A stretch of 10,861 nucleotides of DNA, taken from assembly GCA_002409455.1 (NCBI GenBank), contig DHNI01000167.1, positions 1,518 through 12,378 of the forward strand, written 5' to 3'. Below are positions 1 through 5,699 of the stretch, piece after piece (positions within the stretch are counted from its first letter, which is position 1; each line of letters opens with the position of its first letter). The DNA is from Firmicutes bacterium UBA5420. Its GTDB lineage: Bacteria > Bacillota > Limnochordia > Darwinibacteriales > Darwinibacteriaceae. A program made the translations under genes and the position numbers. The notes below the pieces were generated by a model that saw only the letters and a list, made by a program, of their open reading frames with translations, searched no databases and was not told where the DNA came from.

Positions 1-216
1 CCGTTCTTTCCCTTGATTGACCATGAAATTTTAGTCAAGAGCATGGGATTATATCAATCCATTGATGCCTGGCCTCCGACACCAGTGATTTCAGAGGAGC
101 ATTTCTTACACCTCCAGGAGATCATGATGGAAGCAGGGGAACTTGTCGAGGTCGTTCCCTTCTCTGTTCTTATGGAAAACACCATTGCCAAGTCGGTCGT
201 GGAGGAAGTCCAATAA
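1..216 (+). CDS. ABC transporter substrate-binding protein (NMT1/SsuA-like), C-terminal fragment
   Basis: The frame is open from the first base, so only the last 71 codons of a longer gene are seen; family members are usually about 320-350 residues. The fragment has no catalytic motif. Its ending, with a VVPFSVLMENTIAKS stretch, resembles the C-terminal helices of NMT1/SsuA-type periplasmic-binding proteins, where a 'vpy..lvd..fa' pattern is common. The assignment rests mainly on context: an SsuB-type ATPase starts 29 bp downstream and overlaps an SsuC-type permease, the standard binding protein-ATPase-permease order. In a Gram-positive cell the protein would be a lipoprotein on the outer face of the membrane; the signal peptide lies outside the window. 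Such binding proteins take sulfonates, nitrate, pyrimidine thiamine precursors, riboflavin and others, and the ligand cannot be told from this fragment. Confidence 0.7.
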   Translation, partial: PFFPLIDHEILVKSMGLYQSIDAWPPTPVISEEHFLHLQEIMMEAGELVEVVPFSVLMENTIAKSVVEEVQ

Positions 217-245
217 CGCAGGGTTTTGCTAAAGGGGGGAAGAAC

Positions 246-1010
246 GTGGCTCGCGTGGAGTTACAGAACGTAGGTTTGAACTATCATACAGAAGCTGGCG
301 AAGTGGTCGCCCTAAAAGATGTGAATCTAAGTGTTAAGGATCAAGAGTTTGTGGCCATTGTAGGGCAAAGTGGCTGCGGTAAGAGCACCCTACTTTCCCT
401 TGTAAGTGGACTTCTGACACCAAGTCAAGGTCAAGTCACAATTGACGGGAATCAAGTACAAGGTACCAGTAAGCGGATTGGTTATATGTTGCAGCAAGAC
501 TATCTCTTTGAGTGGCGCAGCATTTTAGATAACGCCCTCTTGGGTTTGGAGATAGCGAAGGAGAGAACGCCGGAAGCAGTTGATGAAGTGAAGGAAATGC
601 TTAAGGCGTATGGGCTTGCAGGTTTCGAGCACTACTACCCCTCGCAGCTCAGTGGGGGTATGCGCCAGCGGGTGGCCTTAATTCGTACCTTAGCTATGAA
701 GCCCGATGTATTGCTTCTCGATGAACCCTTTTCTGCCCTAGATTACCAGAACCGGCTCTCGGTGGGCGAAGAGGTTGTGAAAATCCTGAGAGAGCGCAAG
801 AAGACGGTAATTATGGTAACCCATGATATTCCAGAAGCAGTGAGCATGGCTAATCGTGTCGTGGTCATGACTCCAAGGCCCGGTACCATCCGCAGTATCC
901 ATTCGATCAAAATGTGTGACGAAGGACTGAGCCCGCTCCAAACCCGAGAAGTACCCCAATTTCGCGAGTATTTCGGGGCGATCTGGAAGGAGCTGAATAC
1001 AGATGCCTAA
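246..1010 (+). CDS. ABC importer ATP-binding subunit, SsuB/TauB type
   Basis: A 254-residue cytoplasmic ATPase that powers the importer encoded with it. All NBD motifs are intact: Walker A GQSGCGKST at residues 40-48, Q-loop around Q83-Q84, signature LSGGMRQR at 135-142, Walker B VLLLDEP with catalytic E160, D-loop SALD at 163-166, and H-loop H193 in VTHD. The GMRQR form of the signature and the MTPRPG stretch near residue 215 are typical of the nitrate/sulfonate/taurine ATPase family (COG1116). The GTG start at 246 is preceded by the purine-rich AAAGGGGGGA (231-240). The stop overlaps the start of the permease gene by 8 bp, so the two are probably translationally coupled. The family is secure; the substrate (sulfonate, nitrate, thiamine precursor or other) is not determined. 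Confidence 0.93.
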   Translation: MARVELQNVGLNYHTEAGEVVALKDVNLSVKDQEFVAIVGQSGCGKSTLLSLVSGLLTPSQGQVTIDGNQVQGTSKRIGYMLQQDYLFEWRSILDNALLGLEIAKERTPEAVDEVKEMLKAYGLAGFEHYYPSQLSGGMRQRVALIRTLAMKPDVLLLDEPFSALDYQNRLSVGEEVVKILRERKKTVIMVTHDIPEAVSMANRVVVMTPRPGTIRSIHSIKMCDEGLSPLQTREVPQFREYFGAIWKELNTDA

Positions 1011-1809
1011 CACAACGTATTCTAAAGAACATCAGAACTACTTGCGCAGACGGCGCCTACATGTCCTCCTCGTTCGGGGAGCACAGCTCTTTCTTCTGCT
1101 TGGATTCTTTGTGTTGTGGGAAGTCGCGGCCTCTAGGGGTTGGATCAACGCCTTCATTTTCTCGCAGCCTACAAGAATCTGGGCTGCTATGCTGCGTTTG
1201 GCTAGAGAGGGAGAACTATGGCGGCACCTAGGCTGGACGGTATGGGAGACGGTGCTAGGATTTTCCATCGGAACGGTGGCAGGCATTCTAATCGCCATTT
1301 TGCTGTGGTGGTCTACCTTCATCTCTAAGGTGATGGATCCCTATATTGTGGTTCTTAACAGCGTTCCCAAGGTGGCCCTAGGCCCCATCTTCGTAGTATG
1401 GCTTGGAACTAACATCACGGCCGTTGTAGCCATGGCTATTTCTGTTTCGATCATTGTAACGATTATGATGATGCACACAGGGTTTAAAGAAGTGGATTCG
1501 AACCAGATCAAGCTTGTGCGCACCTTTGGTGGAACGAAAGGGCAGGTACTTCGCAAGGTGGTCATTCCTGCAAGCGTACCTACGATGATTGCCGCCCTCA
1601 AGGTAAATGTGGGCTTATCGCTTGTGGGTACCATTGTTGGCGAATTCTTAGCCTCCAAGGCTGGCCTTGGTTACTTGATCATTTACGGAGGGCAAGTGTT
1701 TAACATGTCCTTAGTCATGGGAAGTGTGTTGCTACTCCTGGCTGTGTCTGTGGTTCTTTATTATGGTGTGACATTCTTAGAAGAAAAGGTGAGCCGGGGC
1801 AGAACCTAG
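1003..1809 (+). CDS. ABC importer permease subunit, SsuC/TauC type (BPD_transp_1)
   Basis: A 268-residue integral membrane protein, a typical length for this family. Hydrophobic segments lie roughly at residues 27-43, 85-105, 117-133, 137-157, 196-217 and 233-254, giving about six membrane spans. The cytoplasmic EAA loop that docks on the ATPase is visible at about 165-192; its core FGGTKGQVLRKVVIPASVP contains the family's conserved glycine and the hydrophobic-hydrophobic-Pro ending. The N-terminus carries a run of arginines (15-18), in line with a cytoplasmic start. The ATG at 1003 lies inside the end of the ATPase gene, with AAGGAG at 987-992 ten bases upstream. It closes the importer operon: a terminator follows 26 bp after the stop. 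The protein homodimerises in this family; substrate unknown. Confidence 0.92.
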   Translation: MPNTTYSKEHQNYLRRRRLHVLLVRGAQLFLLLGFFVLWEVAASRGWINAFIFSQPTRIWAAMLRLAREGELWRHLGWTVWETVLGFSIGTVAGILIAILLWWSTFISKVMDPYIVVLNSVPKVALGPIFVVWLGTNITAVVAMAISVSIIVTIMMMHTGFKEVDSNQIKLVRTFGGTKGQVLRKVVIPASVPTMIAALKVNVGLSLVGTIVGEFLASKAGLGYLIIYGGQVFNMSLVMGSVLLLLAVSVVLYYGVTFLEEKVSRGRT

Positions 1810-1835
1810 TTCGGCCCCGTATTCTCCTCCTGATG

Positions 1836-1867
1836 CTGCCCCAGGTATAACGCTTGGGGTAGTTTTT
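1836..1867 (+). terminator. Rho-independent terminator of the importer operon
   Basis: CTGCCCCAG (1836-1844) pairs with TTGGGGTAG (1854-1862) to give a 9 bp stem with two G-U pairs and a 9-base loop, followed at once by five T (1863-1867). It lies 26 bp after the permease stop and separates the importer from the oxidoreductase operon. Confidence 0.8.
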
Positions 1868-1894
1868 GTTACCATAACTAGGCAGGGATTTAAT
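1866..1894 (+). promoter_or_regulatory. Candidate sigma-A promoter for the oxidoreductase-exporter operon
   Basis: TTGTTA (1866-1871, 4 of 6 to the -35 consensus) and TTTAAT (1889-1894, 5 of 6 to the -10 consensus) are separated by exactly 17 bp. The predicted start point near 1901 gives a leader of about 40 bases that carries the ribosome binding site. The -35 box overlaps the last two T of the upstream terminator, a compact arrangement. It is the best vegetative promoter I can see in the gap, but it is a pattern match only. Confidence 0.45.
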
Positions 1895-1898
1895 TTGC

Positions 1899-1908
1899 AT
1901 TCTAGAAT
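1899..1908. promoter_or_regulatory. Palindrome ATTCTAGAAT, possible operator
   Basis: A perfect 10 bp palindrome spans the predicted transcription start (about 1901) of the candidate promoter at 1866-1894. A site there would suit a repressor of the downstream operon. No regulator gene is next to it, and in AT-rich intergenic DNA a palindrome of this length can arise by chance. Confidence 0.2.
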
Positions 1909-1925
1909 TAATTTATAGATAAGAT

Positions 1926-1937
1926 GAGGTGAGGTGA
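1926..1937 (+). promoter_or_regulatory. Tandem ribosome binding site that supports a TTG start
   Basis: Two overlapping GAGGTGA copies (1926-1932 and 1931-1937) match the anti-Shine-Dalgarno sequence well. The first lies 9 bases before TTG 1942. The frame is closed by TGA at 1930-1932, and no ATG or GTG lies in frame between that stop and 1942, so TTG is the likely start of the first oxidoreductase. Confidence 0.75.
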
Positions 1938-1941
1938 TAGC

Positions 1942-2916
1942 TTGATTCGAGTGGGAGTCATTGGTTACGGCACCATAGGTCAGATCCATTGCCGGGCACT
2001 ACAAAGCGTTTCAGGTTGTGAACTCGCGGTTGTAGCTGATGTGGACGCTGGAGCGAGGGCCAGGGCCCAAGAAGATTACGGTGTAGATGTCGTCAGCGAT
2101 GTTGAAGAAATGCTGCAGACAACGGATGTGGATCTAGTGGACATATGTGTCCCCACCTATCTTCATGAACAGGTGATGGTTAAGGCCATGGAAGGTAACA
2201 AGCACATTTTCTGCGAGAAACCACTAGCCCGCAGTCTGGAAGAAGGGCGACGCCTAGTAGACTTGAGTTCCAATTACGCACAGAAGATCGGTATCGGCCA
2301 TGTGGTTCGTTTCACACCTGCTTACGTAGGAATTCGCCAAAGTGTAGAAGGGGGCGAGATCGGACAAGCAGGAGTGGTGCGCACATTCAGGGGTGGAAGC
2401 CAGTTTCCTGTGGGCTGGCAAGATTGGTTTGCTGATGTTGATTTGAGTGGTGGGGTAATTCTTGATCTAGCCATCCACGATCTAGACTTCTGTCGCTGGC
2501 TTTTTGGAGATGTCAAGAGGGTATATGCTAAAACCAGTCGAAAACGGACAGAAGCACACCTAGAGCATGCCATGATCGTCTTGCGCTTTAAAAGCGGAGT
2601 GATCGCCCACATCGAAGGTAGCTGGACAAATCTTGAGGGCCAGTTTTATACTACCATAGAAATAGCTGGCAAAAATGGCCTTATTTCCTATGATAGCCGT
2701 GAAACAAACCCCATTACAATTAGGACAGTGCCAGAACAGAATGTACATGTCGGAGCCGTTGCAGTTGATCCATATGTTCTAGAACTTCAAGATATGGTGC
2801 AGGCCATTTTAGAGGATCGGCCTCCTTTGGTTTCTGTCGCAGACGCCTTTGGTACGCTACAAGTAGCTTTGGCAGCTCTTGATTCTGCCCGCACTGGCCA
2901 AGTGATCGAACTATAG
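1942..2916 (+). CDS. Gfo/Idh/MocA-family NAD(P)-dependent oxidoreductase (first of a pair)
   Basis: A 324-residue cytoplasmic dehydrogenase of the glucose-fructose oxidoreductase / inositol 2-dehydrogenase family. The N-terminal Rossmann fold shows GYGTIG (8-13) and an acidic residue, D33, at the end of the second strand, favouring NAD. The CEKPL motif (91-95) supplies the family's catalytic lysine, K93. GGVILDLAIHDLD (170-182) supplies D175 and H179, the usual catalytic pair. The C-terminal half is the alpha/beta substrate-binding domain. Family substrates are sugars, inositols and their derivatives; the actual substrate cannot be read here. It is the first gene of a tightly spaced set: the second oxidoreductase starts 9 bp later and two exporter genes follow. 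The start is an unusual TTG supported by a strong ribosome binding site. Confidence 0.92.
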   Translation: MIRVGVIGYGTIGQIHCRALQSVSGCELAVVADVDAGARARAQEDYGVDVVSDVEEMLQTTDVDLVDICVPTYLHEQVMVKAMEGNKHIFCEKPLARSLEEGRRLVDLSSNYAQKIGIGHVVRFTPAYVGIRQSVEGGEIGQAGVVRTFRGGSQFPVGWQDWFADVDLSGGVILDLAIHDLDFCRWLFGDVKRVYAKTSRKRTEAHLEHAMIVLRFKSGVIAHIEGSWTNLEGQFYTTIEIAGKNGLISYDSRETNPITIRTVPEQNVHVGAVAVDPYVLELQDMVQAILEDRPPLVSVADAFGTLQVALAALDSARTGQVIEL

Positions 2917-2925
2917 GGAGGGATT

Positions 2926-3939
2926 ATGGTGGTCGTTAGAGTAGGATTTCTCAGCTTGGCCCATATGCATGCCTACAGCTATGGCCGTGCCTTAAACAGC
3001 TTAAGCAATTGCATCCTTGTTGGTATCTATGATCCCAACCAAGAACGGGGAACCAAGGGGGCTCAGGCCATGAACACCCAGTTCTTCTCCGACCCTGAAA
3101 AACTTTTGACCCAGGTTGATGCCGTGATCATCTGTTCAGAGAACAATCGCCATCGAGAGTTCACCGAACTTGCAGCCCAATATGGATGTCATGTGCTCTG
3201 CGAAAAGCCTATTGCCACCACGATGGAAGATGGGCAGGCCATGATCGACGCTTGCCAGAAGGCAGAGGTCAAGCTGCAAATTGCTTTCCCGGTGCGCTTT
3301 GCTACCCCAGTTAGGCAAGTGAAAACAATGCTCGACAGAGGGTATATCGGTGAGGTCGTGGCCATTTCTGGTACAAACCATGGCCAAATGCCCGGTGGCT
3401 GGTTTGTGAATCCCGTCCTAGCCGGTGGCGGCGCAGTGATGGATCACACCGTGCATGTAGTAGACCTGGTGCGCTGGTTTTTGGGCCAAGAGTTTGTCTC
3501 TGTCTACGCCGAAGCGGGATACGGTATGCTTTGGGATGTAGATATTGATGATTGCGGAATGCTCAGTATGGAGCTTGAAGGGGGCACTATTGTCACGCAA
3601 GATCCAAGCTGGTCAAGGCCACGAACCAATCCCACCTGGGGTGATGTAACCCTTCGTATTGTTGGTACCAAAGGCATCATTGATCTAGATGCCTATGCCC
3701 AGAATTTCGTGGTGTATGATGATGCACAAAACAAAGTGTCCCAGCGATCCTTTGCAGAAGATATGGATCTTGGCCTCATCGTAGACTTTATCGCTATGAT
3801 CACAGATGATCGTGAACCAAGCATCACGGGCTTTGATGGACTCAAGGCCATGGAAGTGGCGCTGGCGGCCTACGAGTCTGCTCGAGCCCACAAACCCATT
3901 GCTTTAAATAGGCAGAGGCAAGGGAGTGAATATTATTAG
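2926..3939 (+). CDS. Gfo/Idh/MocA-family oxidoreductase with atypical nucleotide loop (second of the pair)
   Basis: A 337-residue paralogue of the preceding gene, divergent in sequence. It keeps CEKPI (92-96) with K94, and the DHTVHVVDLVRW block with D173, H177 and D180, so the catalytic lysine and histidine are present. The N-terminal loop is not GxGxxG: it reads GFLSLAHMHA (7-16). D36 near the end of the second strand still fits NAD binding. A 'SxxHMHA' loop occurs in a recognisable subfamily of Gfo/Idh proteins, so this is probably a subfamily trait and not damage. GGGAVMD (167-173) and a tryptophan-rich strand region (about 203 and 232-241) belong to the C-terminal substrate domain. The ATG has a GGGAGG site (2916-2922) touching the upstream stop. 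The 3' end overlaps the exporter gene by 14 bp. Substrate unknown, probably a sugar or cyclitol. Confidence 0.9.
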   Translation: MVVVRVGFLSLAHMHAYSYGRALNSLSNCILVGIYDPNQERGTKGAQAMNTQFFSDPEKLLTQVDAVIICSENNRHREFTELAAQYGCHVLCEKPIATTMEDGQAMIDACQKAEVKLQIAFPVRFATPVRQVKTMLDRGYIGEVVAISGTNHGQMPGGWFVNPVLAGGGAVMDHTVHVVDLVRWFLGQEFVSVYAEAGYGMLWDVDIDDCGMLSMELEGGTIVTQDPSWSRPRTNPTWGDVTLRIVGTKGIIDLDAYAQNFVVYDDAQNKVSQRSFAEDMDLGLIVDFIAMITDDREPSITGFDGLKAMEVALAAYESARAHKPIALNRQRQGSEYY

Positions 3940-5686
3940 AAGCTTTTTAAGATTGAAGGATTTTCTATCGCAACACAAACGCTATTATATTCTTGGCATT
4001 GGTGCATTGCTCTTAACAAATCTGGCCCAGCTAGTCATTCCTAAGATGCTGGGTAATCTAACCAACCTCGTTGCCTCGGGTGAGTTCTCCCGAGGTGATC
4101 TATTGCGCTTTATCCTGGGCTTTATTGGGCTATCCGTCGGCATTGCAGTCTTCCGTTATTTTTGGAGGATCAATATTATGGGTACCGCCCGAAGGATGGA
4201 ATACACGTTGCGCAATATGCTCTTCGAACATTTGCAGAGCCTTTCCACAGAGTTCTTTAACTACCACAAGACAGGGGATCTCATGGCCCACGCCACCAAC
4301 GACATTCACGCGGTGCGCATGGCTTTAGGGCCTGGTGTGGTCAATTCTGTGGATGCTCTCTTTTTGACCTCGGTGATTGTCTTTATGATGGCTCGGACCA
4401 TTAACCTCCAGTTGACTTTGGTGGCTTTATTGCCCCTACCGATTATGCTTGCTGTGACCTTTGGCTTTGGACGGGTGATCCACGGCCGGTTTCGCCGTGT
4501 CCAAGAGGCTTTTTCGGATCTTACAGATCGGGTGCAAGAGAACTTTGCAGGGATCCGTGTGATCAAGGGTTTTGCCAGAGAGAAAAGTGAGGAAGATCGT
4601 TTCCGTGAGGTCAACGAGTATAATGTCACTAGAAACATGGATTTAGTACGTATCCATGCCCTTTTCCATCCCCTTGTAGGTTATTTGGGGGCGTTGAGTT
4701 TCATCATCGTACTCGGTTACGGCGGCACCTTGGTTCTAGATGGATCGATCACCATCGGTGACTTTGTGGCCTTTAACAGTTACTTGGGTATGCTTACCTG
4801 GCCTGTTATGGCTATTGGCTGGGTGATGAATATGATTCAACGAGGTAAGGCGTCCATGGATCGTCTCAACGATATCTTTAACGAGCAATCGGAAATCATC
4901 GATCCCGGAGAAGAAGGGATGCTGCCAAAACTTGCAGGGAAGATTGAGTTTAACAATCTAACCTTTGCATATCCAACGTCTACAAAGCCAGTGCTCCAAG
5001 GTATTAGTGGGGAAATTATGCCTGGTCAAGTGGTCGGCATCTTAGGTCGCACGGGGTCTGGTAAGACAACCCTGCTCAATCTTTTGGTGCGTTTGTACAA
5101 TGTAGAACCGGGCATGCTAAAATTGGATGGCGTAGACATTGACCAAATCTCTGTGCAGGTACTTAGGGACAATATTGGTTATGTTCCCCAAGATAGCTTC
5201 TTGTTCTCTGCTACGATCCGAGAGAACATTGATTTTGCTAATACCGCCAGCGATCTGGCCAAAGTCATGGATTACGCCAAAATCGCCCAGGTTTACGACA
5301 ACATTGTGGAATTTCCCAAGCAGTTTGATACTGTCGTAGGTGAACGGGGCGTAACCTTGTCGGGTGGGCAAAAGCAGAGAATTGCCATTGCTCGGGCCTT
5401 GATCAAAGAACCGCAGATTCTGATCATGGATGATAGTCTTTCCGCGGTGGATACCGAGACGGAAGAAGCGATTTTACAGAATTTACGTCGCATCTTCCCA
5501 GGGAAGACAGTGATCATCGTATCTCATCGTATTTCTACTTTACAAGCTGCCAACCAGATTTTGGTTTTAGAAGAAGGGCACATTACCCAGAGGGGTACCC
5601 ATGATGAACTCGTTCTTGAAGATGGTTTATACAAAGAGTTATATCAGAAGCAGCTTCTGGAGGAACAAATTGAAAGCGTGAGCTAA
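3926..5686 (+). CDS. bmrC: Heterodimeric ABC exporter half, degenerate-site subunit (BmrC/YheI-like)
   Basis: A 586-residue half-transporter, close to Bacillus subtilis BmrC (YheI). The N-terminal type I exporter membrane domain (about 1-310) has six predicted helices; the NBD follows from about 335. NBD motifs: Walker A GRTGSGKTT (374-382), Q-loop Q422, signature LSGGQKQR (478-485), Walker B ILIMDD (498-503), H-loop H534. The catalytic glutamate position is Asp (D503, codon 5432-5434), followed by SLSAVD, as in the subunit that builds the non-hydrolysing ATP site of BmrCD, LmrCD and TM287/288-type exporters. The partner is the next gene. The GTG start at 3926 has GAGG (3915-3918) and lies inside the end of the second oxidoreductase, implying co-translation. 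Family members export drugs and other amphiphiles; the native substrate here is unknown. Confidence 0.93.
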   Translation: MNIIRSFLRLKDFLSQHKRYYILGIGALLLTNLAQLVIPKMLGNLTNLVASGEFSRGDLLRFILGFIGLSVGIAVFRYFWRINIMGTARRMEYTLRNMLFEHLQSLSTEFFNYHKTGDLMAHATNDIHAVRMALGPGVVNSVDALFLTSVIVFMMARTINLQLTLVALLPLPIMLAVTFGFGRVIHGRFRRVQEAFSDLTDRVQENFAGIRVIKGFAREKSEEDRFREVNEYNVTRNMDLVRIHALFHPLVGYLGALSFIIVLGYGGTLVLDGSITIGDFVAFNSYLGMLTWPVMAIGWVMNMIQRGKASMDRLNDIFNEQSEIIDPGEEGMLPKLAGKIEFNNLTFAYPTSTKPVLQGISGEIMPGQVVGILGRTGSGKTTLLNLLVRLYNVEPGMLKLDGVDIDQISVQVLRDNIGYVPQDSFLFSATIRENIDFANTASDLAKVMDYAKIAQVYDNIVEFPKQFDTVVGERGVTLSGGQKQRIAIARALIKEPQILIMDDSLSAVDTETEEAILQNLRRIFPGKTVIIVSHRISTLQAANQILVLEEGHITQRGTHDELVLEDGLYKELYQKQLLEEQIESVS

Positions 5687-5699
5687 GGGGTAAAGGTAG

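Noticed and set aside
1895..1923. Alternative promoter TTGCAT-N17-GATAAG ahead of the first oxidoreductase
   Set aside because: The -10 match is only 4 of 6; TTGTTA-N17-TTTAAT just upstream fits better.
5432..5434. Loss-of-function mutation in the bmrC-like Walker B (Asp for Glu)
   Set aside because: The substitution is the normal state of the degenerate-site subunit in heterodimeric exporters and the partner has the intact Glu.
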